Shown here: positions 51,920-62,317 of the stretch, piece by piece
Numbering within the stretch: position 1 is the stretch's first letter
Layout of the letters: each line of letters opens with the position of its first letter
Made by a program: the position numbers and the translations under genes
NCBI GenBank assembly: GCA_030425145.1
Contig: JAUHVK010000007.1
Span: forward strand, 1 to 64,000
DNA from: Alphaproteobacteria bacterium
GTDB taxonomy: Bacteria > Pseudomonadota > Alphaproteobacteria > Rhodobacterales > Rhodobacteraceae
Direction: 5' to 3'
DNA length: 64,000 nucleotides
Notes under the pieces: model-generated
Seen by the model: only the letters and a program-made list of their open reading frames with translations
What the model was told of the DNA's origin: nothing
Databases searched by the model: none

Positions 51920-53953
51920 ATGACAGTTCAGGACATTCAGAGTTTCGTGGCCGGTAACTGGCTTGCCCCGGACAGCAGCGCGCGGGACATTCGCGATGCT
52001 GTGACCGGCGATGTGATCGCACGCGCGGGCCGTGCGCAGGTCGACGCAAGCGCGATGATCGACCACGCTCTGACTGTCGGCGCGCCGGCCCTGCTGGCCA
52101 TGACATTTCATGACCGCGCCCGGATGCTCAAGGCCCTGGCGCTCTACCTGCAAGAGCACAAACAAGTGCTCTACGACCTCAGCTTTTCGACCGGGGCCAC
52201 GCAGAAGGATCACCTGATCGACGTGGACGGCGGCATCGGGACGATGCTTGTCATCGCCTCCAAAGGTCGACGCGAGATGCCGGATGGGCATGTCTATCTT
52301 GATGGCGGGATCGAGCAGTTGTCGCGCAAGGGCAGCTTTGTCGGCCAGCACGTCTGCACCCCGTTGCAGGGGGTGGCTGTACACATCAATGCGTTCAACT
52401 TCCCGGTTTGGGGGATGCTGGAGAAACTCGCCCCGACCCTTTTGGCAGGTGTCCCGGCGATCGTGAAACCGGCGACGACAACTTGCTACGTGACCGAAGC
52501 CTGTGTGCGCTTGATGCTGGAAAGCAAAATTTTACCAAATGGTACAATCCAGCTTGTGACCGGAGGGCTGGGCGATCTGCTCGATCACCTTGGCCCGCAG
52601 GATGTCGTCAGCTTCACCGGTTCCGCCGACACCGCCCACACCCTGCGCAGCGCGCCGCACCTGCTGCGCAACTCGGTTCGGTTCGTGGCCGAACAGGACA
52701 GTTTGAATGCCTCGATCCTTGGGCCGGACGCGCTGCCGGGCACGCCGGAGTTCGATCTCTTCGTCAAGGAAGTCCACCGCGAGATGACCACAAAGGCTGG
52801 GCAGAAATGTACCGCCATTCGCCGGATCATCGCACCGCAAGCGCAGGTCGATGCGGTGATCACTGCTGTGTCCGACCGTCTACGCGACACGGTGATTGGC
52901 GACCCGCGCGATCCGGCAACCCGCATGGGCGCGCTTGTGTCGGATGGTCAAAGGCGTGACGTGCTGGCGAAATGTGCCGCTCTGGGGGAAGAGGCAGAAC
53001 GGGTGTTCGGCGATCCCAACGCCTTTTCGATCAAAGATTCAGACGCCCAGAAAGGCGCGTTCCTACCGCCGATGCTTTACCATTGCGCCGACCCGGATGC
53101 GGCCAGCCATGTGCATGACACCGAGGCTTTCGGCCCGGTGGCGACCGTCATGGGCTACCGCGATCTGAGCCATGCCATTTCGCTGGTCAACCGTGGCGCA
53201 GGCAGCCTTGTCGCTTCGGTCATCACCCACGACCCCGAGGTCGCCCGCGAAGTGGTGATGGGCGCGGGTGCGTATCACGGGCGGCTCTATTTCAACAACC
53301 GCGACAGCATGGCAGAGGCGACGGGGCATGGGTCCCCCCTGCCCCACATGGTTCATGGTGGTCCCGGACGTGCGGGTGGTGGCGAGGAACTGGGCGGTGT
53401 GCGCGGTGTGCTGCACTACATGCAGCGCACGGCGGTTCAAGGCAGCCCGGATGTTCTCAAAGCCGTAACGGGTGAATGGGTGCCCGGCGCATCTACTTCG
53501 CAAGGCCCCGCACATCCGTTCCGGCGCAGCTTTGACGAGGTGCAGATCGGGGAAACGCTGCACACGGCAGAGCGCGAAGTCACGATGGAGGACATCGAAC
53601 ACTTCGCCACCTTCACCGGCGACACCTTCTACGCCCACATGGATGACGACGCCGCCAAACGTAACCCGTTCTTCCCCGGCCGGGTGGCACATGGCTATCT
53701 GCTTTTGAGTTTTGCCGCAGGCCTTTTCGTCGATCCCGACGAAGGCCCGGTGTTGGCCAATACGGGTCTAGACAGCCTGCGCTTTCAGAAACCGGTGAGC
53801 GCGGGAGATCGGATCAAGGTGCAGTTGACTGTGAAGAAAAAGACAAAGCGTACAGAAGATTACGGCGAGGTGCGTTGGCATGTTATCCTGCGCAATCAGG
53901 ACAACGAGCCTGTTGCAGAATATGAACTTCTGACCATGAACGCATATAGCTGA
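51920..53953 (+). CDS. paaZ: Bifunctional oxepin-CoA hydrolase / semialdehyde dehydrogenase PaaZ
   Basis: A 677-residue fusion that opens the oxepin-CoA ring and oxidises the resulting semialdehyde to 3-oxo-5,6-dehydrosuberyl-CoA. The N-terminal aldehyde dehydrogenase domain (about 1-520) carries the catalytic Cys in AGQKCTAIR (C297) and EQD glutamate region. The C-terminal MaoC-like hydratase (about 535-677) has the active-site FTGDTFYAH (about 565-573). Both active sites are intact. paaX follows about 50 bp downstream. Confidence 0.95.
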   Translation: MTVQDIQSFVAGNWLAPDSSARDIRDAVTGDVIARAGRAQVDASAMIDHALTVGAPALLAMTFHDRARMLKALALYLQEHKQVLYDLSFSTGATQKDHLIDVDGGIGTMLVIASKGRREMPDGHVYLDGGIEQLSRKGSFVGQHVCTPLQGVAVHINAFNFPVWGMLEKLAPTLLAGVPAIVKPATTTCYVTEACVRLMLESKILPNGTIQLVTGGLGDLLDHLGPQDVVSFTGSADTAHTLRSAPHLLRNSVRFVAEQDSLNASILGPDALPGTPEFDLFVKEVHREMTTKAGQKCTAIRRIIAPQAQVDAVITAVSDRLRDTVIGDPRDPATRMGALVSDGQRRDVLAKCAALGEEAERVFGDPNAFSIKDSDAQKGAFLPPMLYHCADPDAASHVHDTEAFGPVATVMGYRDLSHAISLVNRGAGSLVASVITHDPEVAREVVMGAGAYHGRLYFNNRDSMAEATGHGSPLPHMVHGGPGRAGGGEELGGVRGVLHYMQRTAVQGSPDVLKAVTGEWVPGASTSQGPAHPFRRSFDEVQIGETLHTAEREVTMEDIEHFATFTGDTFYAHMDDDAAKRNPFFPGRVAHGYLLLSFAAGLFVDPDEGPVLANTGLDSLRFQKPVSAGDRIKVQLTVKKKTKRTEDYGEVRWHVILRNQDNEPVAEYELLTMNAYS

Positions 53954-54000
53954 ATGCGCGGGCACTTGGACCAAAGCCTCGCGAGGCGTATCGGTAAGCT

Positions 54001-54795
54001 ATGACCGACGCAGACTTCGCCAGACTTGTCAGCCGTGTTCTCGGGGAGAGGACGCCAAGGGTGTGGTCGCTGCTGGTGACGATGTTTGGCGACCTCGCGC
54101 TGGCGCCGAAAGCGCGGCTGAGCGGTGCAACCGTAAACGCGATTACGGCTGCGATTGGTATCAAACCAGAAGCCACCCGCGTCGCCCTTCACCGTTTGCG
54201 CAAAGAAGACTGGATTGAGAGCCACCGCAATGGGCGGCAGACACGCTACGGGCTGACGCGACATGGGCGGGACCAAACCAATACGGCCTCTCCGCGTGTT
54301 TACGGCCCGGCACCGTCCGGACTCACGGCCTATCTCGTGTTGGAAAACCCGGCAGCCCCGTCGGATCGGCCTGCTGATGAGGACGTAGGGGCAACGGTTC
54401 AGATCGGGCCAAAAGTCGTGGTGACCACCGCCACTGCAATGCCTGACCACAGCTTGCGGGTTGCGCTGAATGCGGAAATGGACGTGCCGGGTTGGCTCGG
54501 CGACAAGCTGTGCCCTCCTGAGATACAGAGCGCGTCGCGCGATCTTGCCAAACGGCTGAACGTAGTCCTCGACATACCAAACCTTGAAGGTCTGAGCCTG
54601 CTGCACCACACCGCGCTCCGCGTGATTGTCGTACATGAATGGCGCCGGATGATCCTTCGCACGCCTGAGTTTCCGGAAGACATGCTGCCCGCTCAATGGC
54701 GCGGCGCAGAATGTCGGGCGGCATTTCAGTCCCTCCTGACGCGCCTGCCTGTGCCCGATCTCGATGCACTGGAAGAGGCGATCGCCACGGGTTAA
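54001..54795 (+). CDS. paaX: Phenylacetate-responsive transcriptional repressor PaaX
   Basis: A 264-residue GntR-like repressor that releases paa promoters on binding phenylacetyl-CoA. The N-terminal winged helix includes the recognition-like ATRVALHRLRKEDWIESHRNG (split over about 59-79). A PaaX C-terminal dimerisation and effector domain follows, with a PaaX-type hydrophobic core around AEMDVPGWLGDKL. It sits at the end of the paaZ-X transcript, so feedback of its own expression is likely. Confidence 0.88.
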   Translation: MTDADFARLVSRVLGERTPRVWSLLVTMFGDLALAPKARLSGATVNAITAAIGIKPEATRVALHRLRKEDWIESHRNGRQTRYGLTRHGRDQTNTASPRVYGPAPSGLTAYLVLENPAAPSDRPADEDVGATVQIGPKVVVTTATAMPDHSLRVALNAEMDVPGWLGDKLCPPEIQSASRDLAKRLNVVLDIPNLEGLSLLHHTALRVIVVHEWRRMILRTPEFPEDMLPAQWRGAECRAAFQSLLTRLPVPDLDALEEAIATG

Positions 54796-54899
54796 CCACA
54801 CCTTCCCTATCTGACGGCACTGACAACAATAGGTTGACTCGCGCGCGCGGCGTCGCGTTACCTTACGGAATGCTCAATTTCGGGCTGCGGAGGTTTCTC

Positions 54900-57800
54900 A
54901 TGACTGCCGGAAATGACCTACTAGATTTTCAATCGAACCTTACAACCACAACTTCGGATGTTCAGACCATCCGTGCCGATGCGGAAAAGCTGGCAGCGGC
55001 CTTGGACGCGGCAGCGACGGCTTCGCAAAGCTACCTGACCTTTCGAAAGATCATTAAGGTGGCCGATGCCGGTTTCTCGGCGGCGCTGACCACACTGAAA
55101 CTGTCAGAAAATGTGGCGCCTTTGCAGGGCCCGTCCCGCGCGCTCAAGGACGTGCTTGAGATCATTCAACCGCGCGTGGTGCAGATCAAGGACGCAACCG
55201 ACCGCGCCAAAAAGATCGAGCCTTTGCTCGACAAGATCGTGAAAGCCGACCGCGCCGTCGACCTGACGATCATGCCAGCGATCGTGTCGACGGACGAAAC
55301 GCTGGTCAATATCCGCGACAGCATCGACGAGATCGTTCGCGCCTTTGACCGCGTGTCGACCCCGAACGGCATCCCAGAGATAAATCCAAATGCCGGGACA
55401 AGCCGCCCCGGGCGGGACGATTTCGTGGGGCTGTTCGGCGAGGCCGACGATCTGGTCGCGCCGATCAACGTGGCGTTCGGACCGGCACAGGATGCCGCCG
55501 AAGCCTATGACGACGTGAAATCCCGGTTCAATGACATCCTGGGCACGTTCGACATTACCAGGTTCCCGGACTTGAACGCGATCTTCGGTGATCTGGTCGA
55601 GTTCGACTCGCTCTTTGACGGGCTGGGCGTGATCCTTGATATCGTCGAGTCCGCGTTGCGCCCGATCCAGCCCTTGCTTGATGCCATAGGCGCCGTGTTC
55701 GACCTCGTGGTCGCGCCAGTCATAGACTTCCTGACCGAAGAGTTGGGGGTCGATGAACTTTTCAATGAATTGGCCAGCCTGCTTGACCCGCTGTTCCCGG
55801 ATATCGACCTGTTCGACGGGTTCATCAGCGTTGTCGATGATCTCGAAAACCTGTTGGATCAAATCGACTTCAACTTTTTCGACGTACCGGATTTCACCGA
55901 GATTGCGCTGGAGGCCTTCGACATTTTCGAGGTCACGTTCGAAACCATTGAACTGAACGCGCTGGCGCTTCTCGATGGCCCGGCCCTGCGGCTTGGCGAT
56001 CCGACCGCTGACACGATGTATGGCACCGGGGGGGACGAAGCGTTCGATCCGGCAGGTGGCGATGATCTTGTTCTGGCGAATGAGGGCAATGACATCATCG
56101 CCGCCAGCGCAGGTGAGGACACGATCATCGGTGGCCCCGGGATCGACCGTGTGGTGTTCGCGGGCGAACTGGCGGAGTACGATTTTACCCGCAACGACGC
56201 CACGAACGAATTGATCTTCACCCATACCGATGTGGGTGGTCATGGCTTCAACGAAGGGATCGAGATCATCACCGAGGTCGAGTTTTTCGACTTCGGCACG
56301 GAGACGTTCACCAAGGAGCAATTCGAAGCCGCCGTTGTGGGTGTGTCGGTTCTGGACGACGTGCCGGGGCCGGATGGTGAGGTGACCAGCGATGAGAGCG
56401 AACTGATTTTCCTCAATCCTGGCGGCACCTTAATCGACGGGCTTGAACTAAACGGTGAAGTCTTCAACGACATGAATGTCGTCTACGGGCTGGGGGGCGA
56501 TGACCGCATTCAGGGCACGCTTCAGTCCGACTTCATCTTTGGTGGTCCCGGCAATGACCTGATTATCCCGCGCACGGGGGAAGACGCGCTTGATGGCGGT
56601 CCAGGCAGCGACACGCTCCAGGTGTTCGATCTGGGGCGGAATTCGCCGGTGACGGTCAACCTCGAAACCGGATTCGCCGGTGCGGATGGCGATATAAATC
56701 AGGTCTTCGATATCGAGAACGTCATTATCCAGAATGGCAGCTCGATGCAGATCTACGGCAACGGCAGTGCCAACACGCTGTTTTCGGGCCGAGGGCGGGA
56801 CATGCTGTCGGGCCGCGCCGGGAATGATGCGCTGTTCGGTAATGAAGGGCGGGATGTGCTGTGGGGCGGTCAGGGAATCGACACGCTGCGCGGTGGTGAC
56901 AGCAACGACTTTCTTGGCGCGCTCAACACCTCGGACAATGGCGGAGCCGAGCTTTATGACGGCGAAGCGGGCATCGACACGCTGAGCTACGCGACCGGAC
57001 GAGACGAAATCCATGAGTTCCTGTCCAACGACCAGTTCTATGTAGGCATGCTCAACGTGGCGATGGAGGACAAGGCGACAACCGGCCCGGTGGTGATACG
57101 TGCCGCCGAGGGCGAGATCGACCGGCTGAATGGGTCGGGTGAAGTGATTGCCACAGATATCGCTTTGAACATCGAACACTTCATCGGATCGGATTCGGCA
57201 GACACGATCTTTGGCAGCGGGGATGCGCTGAACCGGATCGATATCAGCGGCGGCGGCGGCAATGACACGATGTATTCGTGGGGTGCCTATGAAGTAAATG
57301 GTGGGCGCGGTGACGACCTGTTGATTGCCGCGCGTGGGCCGCAAGGGGGTCAGATCGCCGGAAACTTTGACGGCGGCAACGGGTACAACACTCTGGACCT
57401 ACGGCCCGTGGGTGATGCGCGGTTCATCCTTTTAACCAGCAGCGGAAGCGGGAATCTACGCTTTGTTGCGGCGGACAAGGATTACACCGGGCGCGAGATC
57501 GACGCGCGAGGTGAAGGTTTCGGTATTGATAATATTGACGAATTCCTTCTGGGTGAGAACAACGACTACGTAACTTGGGGCACAGGAAGTGATGCCACCA
57601 TTCGTGGTGCGGGGGGCGATGACCATCTGGAATCCGTTAGCAGCGATGGCTCACAGAATCCGACCTTTTTCGGCGATGCCGGGAATGACCTGATCATCAT
57701 CGGCAATGGCGGTGATGCCTTTGGTGGCAGCGGCGACGACCGGATCGAGGTGACCTCGGGCGGGGGCATCACGGCCGATGGCGGTGACGGGAACGACACC

Positions 57801-59819
57801 TTCTTCATCACACGCATGGACAATGAGGTGATCGGGGGCGCGGGCTATGACACGCTCATCCTTGAGCCGCGCTTCGGGGAAGGTATCTCGGTTAACCTGG
57901 CCAACGGGACGGCGATTTCGGACACCTATATCGACCTCGACAGCATCACCGGGATCGAAGCGCTGGTGACGTCGGATGCGGCGGATACGGTGGTTGGCAG
58001 CGACGGTGCGGATCGCCTCATCACCCGCGCCGGGAACGACACGGTGTCTGCGGGCGATGGCGATGATCAGGTCTTTGGCGGCGACGGGCGCGATACGATC
58101 CGGGGCGAAGGCGATAACGACACAATCAACGGCGGCGATGGCAATGACATCATCGACGGCGGTGATGGCACGGATACCGTAGATTACACCTTTGGCAGCT
58201 ATGGCGGTGCCGAGGGTGAAATCGTGGCGCAGGTGTTTGCCGGTGCGGTTGTCGATCTTGGTTCGCAATCCGGCGGACGTGGCGGTGAAAGTGACACACT
58301 GACCAGCATCGAAAACGTGTTCGGAACCCATCTCAATGACAGTCTGACTGGCGATGGCGGGGCGAACCTTCTGTCGGGTGGCGCAGGCGTGGACACGATC
58401 AACGGCGGCGGTGGAGACGATATCCTGCTGGCTGGAGGTCACGACTCGGCCAATGAAGAGGACGAGCTATACGGAGGCGGCGGCGAGGACCGGCTGGTTG
58501 TCGGCGGGTCGTCCTTCTTTGCCGATGGCGGGGATGGCAGCGACACGCTCGATTTTTCGGGCGGTACGGATTTCGCCGAAGGTGGCGGGCGCACGTTGTC
58601 GCTTAACATCGACCTGGAATCGCGCAGCCTGTCGCGCGACGTGGAACTGGGCCGCGTGGTCTGGGCCGACGACGGCAGCACGGCATCGCGGCAATTCGAC
58701 GGACAATCCATAACCCCGCGTGACGTTCTGCTGTCCGATCCGCTTTATGCACGGTCAGCCGCTGATCTGGCCTTGCGGTTGCCAACCGGTGAGGAAAGCG
58801 AAGACGACATCCCCAGCTTCGCCATCGAAGTCACTTCCGTCACGCAATCGAACGGAACGATCTCGAACGGCTTTGCCGGGATCGAAAACGTTTTGGGAAC
58901 CGCTGGGTCTGATGAGATGCGCGGCGATGGGGCGGAAAACCAACTGGAAGGTGCCGACGGCGATGACCTGCTCGAAGGTCGGGGCGGCGATGATGAGTTG
59001 ATCGGTGGCGAAGGCTTTGACACCGCGTTTTTCGACGGTGATCAGGCTCACTACACCCTGACCATCAGTGCCGGATCGGTGACGATCACCGATCGGCGCG
59101 ACGAGGGCAACGGCACTGACAGCCTCACGGGGATCGAGGCGCTGGACTTTGACACGGATTTCTCGGACGCGCCGTTCAGCCTCGAACAGTTTGGCGGGTT
59201 GGCGCAACTGTCGCGCGCCGATCTGGAGACGTTCATCGAGCTTTACATAGCGTATTTCAACCGCGCGCCGGATTCCGTTGGCCTCTCCTTCTGGGGCACC
59301 GCCTTTGCCAATGGCGTGACGCTGGAGCAATCGGCGAGCTTTTTCATCGACCAATCGGAAACGCGGGCCACCTACCCCTCCGACCTTTCGAATGAAGACT
59401 TCGCAACTGCCGTTTACAACAACGTCCTGGGGCGCATCCCGGATCAGGACGGGTTCGATTTCTGGGTCGAGGCGCTGGACAGCGGTGGCGTTGGGCGGGA
59501 TCAATTCATCCTTGCCATCCTGGGTGGAGCGAAGGCCGATCCGCCGGGCGGCGCCAGTCAGGAGTTCATCGACCAGCAATTGGCTGACCGCCAATACCTG
59601 AGCGACAAGACCGATATCGGCGCCTATTTCGCGGTCTCCAACGGAATGTCGGATGTCGGCAATGCGTCGGCAGTGATGGCGCTGTTCGATGGATCTGAAG
59701 GCAGTATTCAGGCCGCAATCGAAGCGACGGATGGCTTTTATGCTGATGCGCTTATCGCTGAAGGCGGTGAATTCATCCTTCAGGTGGTCGGCATTCTGGA
59801 CGATCCGTTCTCTGGTTAG
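54900..59819 (+). CDS. Large RTX protein with C-terminal DUF4214 domain
   Basis: A 1,639-residue acidic protein that is probably exported by a type I system. Residues 1-365 contain no RTX repeats and are helical with heptad-like hydrophobic spacing, including DLLDFQSNLTTTTSDV and LFDGFISVVDDLENLLDQID. Calcium-binding GGxGxDxxx repeats occupy many clusters between about 365 and 1390, interrupted by longer repeat-poor stretches. A DUF4214 domain (LYIAYFNRAPDSVGLSFWG, about 1445-1560) sits near the C-terminus. The ATG at 54900 has GGAGG 6 nt upstream and is preferred over 54696. No ABC exporter or membrane fusion gene is nearby. Confidence 0.87.
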   Translation: MTAGNDLLDFQSNLTTTTSDVQTIRADAEKLAAALDAAATASQSYLTFRKIIKVADAGFSAALTTLKLSENVAPLQGPSRALKDVLEIIQPRVVQIKDATDRAKKIEPLLDKIVKADRAVDLTIMPAIVSTDETLVNIRDSIDEIVRAFDRVSTPNGIPEINPNAGTSRPGRDDFVGLFGEADDLVAPINVAFGPAQDAAEAYDDVKSRFNDILGTFDITRFPDLNAIFGDLVEFDSLFDGLGVILDIVESALRPIQPLLDAIGAVFDLVVAPVIDFLTEELGVDELFNELASLLDPLFPDIDLFDGFISVVDDLENLLDQIDFNFFDVPDFTEIALEAFDIFEVTFETIELNALALLDGPALRLGDPTADTMYGTGGDEAFDPAGGDDLVLANEGNDIIAASAGEDTIIGGPGIDRVVFAGELAEYDFTRNDATNELIFTHTDVGGHGFNEGIEIITEVEFFDFGTETFTKEQFEAAVVGVSVLDDVPGPDGEVTSDESELIFLNPGGTLIDGLELNGEVFNDMNVVYGLGGDDRIQGTLQSDFIFGGPGNDLIIPRTGEDALDGGPGSDTLQVFDLGRNSPVTVNLETGFAGADGDINQVFDIENVIIQNGSSMQIYGNGSANTLFSGRGRDMLSGRAGNDALFGNEGRDVLWGGQGIDTLRGGDSNDFLGALNTSDNGGAELYDGEAGIDTLSYATGRDEIHEFLSNDQFYVGMLNVAMEDKATTGPVVIRAAEGEIDRLNGSGEVIATDIALNIEHFIGSDSADTIFGSGDALNRIDISGGGGNDTMYSWGAYEVNGGRGDDLLIAARGPQGGQIAGNFDGGNGYNTLDLRPVGDARFILLTSSGSGNLRFVAADKDYTGREIDARGEGFGIDNIDEFLLGENNDYVTWGTGSDATIRGAGGDDHLESVSSDGSQNPTFFGDAGNDLIIIGNGGDAFGGSGDDRIEVTSGGGITADGGDGNDTFFITRMDNEVIGGAGYDTLILEPRFGEGISVNLANGTAISDTYIDLDSITGIEALVTSDAADTVVGSDGADRLITRAGNDTVSAGDGDDQVFGGDGRDTIRGEGDNDTINGGDGNDIIDGGDGTDTVDYTFGSYGGAEGEIVAQVFAGAVVDLGSQSGGRGGESDTLTSIENVFGTHLNDSLTGDGGANLLSGGAGVDTINGGGGDDILLAGGHDSANEEDELYGGGGEDRLVVGGSSFFADGGDGSDTLDFSGGTDFAEGGGRTLSLNIDLESRSLSRDVELGRVVWADDGSTASRQFDGQSITPRDVLLSDPLYARSAADLALRLPTGEESEDDIPSFAIEVTSVTQSNGTISNGFAGIENVLGTAGSDEMRGDGAENQLEGADGDDLLEGRGGDDELIGGEGFDTAFFDGDQAHYTLTISAGSVTITDRRDEGNGTDSLTGIEALDFDTDFSDAPFSLEQFGGLAQLSRADLETFIELYIAYFNRAPDSVGLSFWGTAFANGVTLEQSASFFIDQSETRATYPSDLSNEDFATAVYNNVLGRIPDQDGFDFWVEALDSGGVGRDQFILAILGGAKADPPGGASQEFIDQQLADRQYLSDKTDIGAYFAVSNGMSDVGNASAVMALFDGSEGSIQAAIEATDGFYADALIAEGGEFILQVVGILDDPFSG

Positions 59820-60006
59820 AGCGCGATCAATTCCCGCAAAGGCGAGTGGCTGTGCGCGACTGCCTAAGTTCTAAGCACGGCTTTGGCCGGAGCCCTTTGG
59901 CACGCGGGATTTCCGTCAATCCTACTTTCCGTCCTCCAAGTTTTTAGAAACGTTTGGGAAAACGCGAAACTGCGCGTATCGTGCAGAGACTCTATCTGGT
60001 GGGACT
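59820..60006. other. Intergenic stretch between RTX gene and deaminase operon
   Basis: 187 bp with no gene. No intrinsic terminator was found after the RTX stop. The promoter for the deaminase operon should lie in the right half. An A/T-richer stretch near 59935-59955 is a candidate. Confidence 0.35.
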
Positions 60007-61299
60007 ATGTTTGATCTGCTGATCAAAGAGGCATTTTTGCCGGACGGGCGTGGCCCCGCGAACATCGCGATCAAGGACGGCACAATCGCCGCGATTGGTC
60101 AAAACACTCCGGACGACGCGGCCGAGGTCATCGACGCGAAGGGGCAATTGGTGTCTCCACCATTTGTCGATCCGCATTTCCACATGGACGCGACCCTGAG
60201 CCTTGGCCTGCCCCGGCTGAACCAGTCGGGCACACTTTTGGAAGGCATTGCGCTTTGGGGTGAATTGAAGCCGATGCTGACCGTCGAGGCGGTGGTCGAG
60301 CGGGCATTGCGCTATTGCGATCTCGCGGTATCCCAAGGTCTTTTGTCGATCCGCAGCCATGTCGATGTGAGCACCGCGCCCCTGACCGGGGTCGAAGCGT
60401 TGCTTGAGGTGCGCAAAAAAGTTGCCCCCTATATCGACCTGCAACTGGTGGCCTTTCCGCAGGACGGGCTGTTCCGTGCTTCGGGCGCCGAGGAAAACCT
60501 GCTGCGCGCGCTGGACATGGGTGTCGACGTGGTGGGCGGCATCCCGCATTTCGAACGTACGATGGAAGACGGCGCGAGATCCGTGAAGCGCCTCTGCGAG
60601 ATTGCAGCGGATCGGGGGATGCCGGTGGACCTGCATTGCGACGAAAGCGATGATCCGATGTCTCGCCATGTGGAAACGCTGGCGGCGGAAACCACGCGGC
60701 TTGGGCTGGGCGGGCGCGTTGTCGCCAGCCATGTGACGGCGATGCATTCCTACGACAATTACTACGCTACAAAACTGGTCCCGCTGATCGCAGAGTCGGG
60801 CATGAACGTGGTGCCCAATCCACTCATCAACATCACTCTTCAGGGCCGCTCCGACACCTATCCTCGCCGCCGGGGTCTGACCCGCGTACAGGAATTGCGC
60901 GCGGCGGGAGTAAACGTGGCCTTCGGACAAGATTGCACGATGGACCCGTGGTATCCGCTGGGCTCTGCCGACATGCTCGAAGTGGCGCATATGGGGGTAC
61001 ATGCCGTGCCCATGACCTCGCGCGAGGCGATGGAATGGGCGTTCCATTCGGTCACGATGGGCGGTGCGGCGGCGATGGGACTACCGGACCCGACGCTGCG
61101 GGAGGGTGGTCCGGCGAACATGGTTCTGCTGCAAGCCCGCGACCCGATTGAGGCGGTGCGCCTCAAGGCGACACGTCTGGCGGTCATCCGGGGCGGCAAG
61201 GTTCTGTCGCGCACCCCGCCACGTATTTCACAGCTCTCGCTGGAGGGACGTCCCGACAGCGTAAACCCGGCGGACTATGCCCCGCCGCAAAATACATAA
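60007..61299 (+). CDS. CodA-like cytosine deaminase family amidohydrolase
   Basis: A metal-dependent deaminase of the amidohydrolase superfamily, 430 residues, close in length and motif spacing to CodA. Metal ligands are in DPHFHMD (H57, H59), LHCDE (H210), HVTAMHSY (H242), and the aspartate D309 in FGQDCTMDPWYPLG. This places it with cytosine deaminase-like enzymes that deaminate pyrimidine or purine bases, though the exact substrate is open. It heads an operon with a BMP binding protein, an amidase and an ABC ATPase. Confidence 0.85.
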   Translation: MFDLLIKEAFLPDGRGPANIAIKDGTIAAIGQNTPDDAAEVIDAKGQLVSPPFVDPHFHMDATLSLGLPRLNQSGTLLEGIALWGELKPMLTVEAVVERALRYCDLAVSQGLLSIRSHVDVSTAPLTGVEALLEVRKKVAPYIDLQLVAFPQDGLFRASGAEENLLRALDMGVDVVGGIPHFERTMEDGARSVKRLCEIAADRGMPVDLHCDESDDPMSRHVETLAAETTRLGLGGRVVASHVTAMHSYDNYYATKLVPLIAESGMNVVPNPLINITLQGRSDTYPRRRGLTRVQELRAAGVNVAFGQDCTMDPWYPLGSADMLEVAHMGVHAVPMTSREAMEWAFHSVTMGGAAAMGLPDPTLREGGPANMVLLQARDPIEAVRLKATRLAVIRGGKVLSRTPPRISQLSLEGRPDSVNPADYAPPQNT

Positions 61300-61327
61300 A
61301 CCAAACCCAACACAGAGGATTGCTGCC

Positions 61328-62311
61328 ATGACTTTGAATACAACCCGTCGAAGCCTGCTGGTGGGCGCTGCCGCCGCGCTGGCCCTGCCCGCCTATATCC
61401 GCCGAGTGAATGCGCAGACCGTGGTCAAAGTGGCGGGCGTCCACGCCTCACCGGTTGAGAACGCATGGAACAGCCGGATTCATCTGGCGATGCAGCAGGC
61501 GGCCGAGTCCGGGTTGATCGAATACGAATTCTCAGAAGGCGTGGCTGCCACCGACTATCCCCGCGCAATGCGGGAATACGCGGAAAGCGGTGTGCAACTG
61601 GTTTGGGGCGAATCCTACGCCGTTGAGCGCGAGGCGCGCGAAGTGGCGGCGGACTATCCGGAAACCGCATTCCTCATGGGATCGTCCGGTGGCCCGGAAG
61701 GCGACAACTTTGGCGTCTTCGGTACCCGCAACCACGAGGCCGCCTACCTGGCCGGAATGCTGGCGGGCAAGATGTCCGAGAGCAATGTTTTCGGGTCCGT
61801 CGGCGGCTACCCCATCCCCGAGGTGAACCTGCTCATCAACGCGTTCCGCATGGGTGTGAAAGAGGTGAACGCCGACGCGACCTTCCTGAACGGCTTTATC
61901 GGAGCATGGTTCGACCCGGCGCGCGCGCAGGAAGCGGCGATTGCGCAGATCGACTCCGGGGCCGACATTCTGTTCGGCGAACGCATCGGCACGGCGGACG
62001 GCGCACAGGCGCGTGGGGTCAAAGCGATTGGCTCGCTTATCGACTACACACCGCGCTACCCGGAAACCGTCTTCGCCAACGCGATCTGGAACTATGGCCC
62101 GACCATCGAGGCCATCGTCGCCGACGTGACTGCGGGCAATCCGGTGGGTCGCGACTATACCGAATATTCGTTCATGGCGCATGGCGGCAACGAGCTGATC
62201 TATGTCGACAGCATGGTTCCGGCTGACGCTGTGCCTGCGATGGAAGCGAAACGCGCAGCCATTCAGGCGGGCGAGTTCGAGGTGCCGATCGACGCAAACG
62301 AGCCTGCCTGA
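61328..62311 (+). CDS. BMP family ABC transporter substrate-binding protein
   Basis: A 327-residue periplasmic protein of the basic membrane protein (PnrA/Med-like) family, which binds nucleosides or purine-like ligands. A Tat-type signal is visible (TRRSLLVGAAAALALPA, about 6-22, with the RR pair). The conserved FLMGSSGG, FGTRNHEAAYLAGMLAG and SVGGYPIPEVN segments fit the family. The start at 61328 is chosen because it gives a complete Tat signal. It is the likely binding component for the ABC ATPase gene at the right edge. Confidence 0.86.
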   Translation: MTLNTTRRSLLVGAAAALALPAYIRRVNAQTVVKVAGVHASPVENAWNSRIHLAMQQAAESGLIEYEFSEGVAATDYPRAMREYAESGVQLVWGESYAVEREAREVAADYPETAFLMGSSGGPEGDNFGVFGTRNHEAAYLAGMLAGKMSESNVFGSVGGYPIPEVNLLINAFRMGVKEVNADATFLNGFIGAWFDPARAQEAAIAQIDSGADILFGERIGTADGAQARGVKAIGSLIDYTPRYPETVFANAIWNYGPTIEAIVADVTAGNPVGRDYTEYSFMAHGGNELIYVDSMVPADAVPAMEAKRAAIQAGEFEVPIDANEPA

Positions 62312-62317
62312 TCGTCC

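Noticed and set aside
54696-54899. An N-terminal extension of the RTX protein by 68 residues
   Set aside because: The extension overlaps the 3' end of paaX and has no family-like sequence, whereas the ATG at 54900 has a GGAGG 6 nt upstream.
56000-59100. Short-period DNA repetition resembling a tandem repeat or CRISPR array
   Set aside because: The repetition is protein-level (GGxGxDxxx) with variable codons and no constant direct repeat or spacers.
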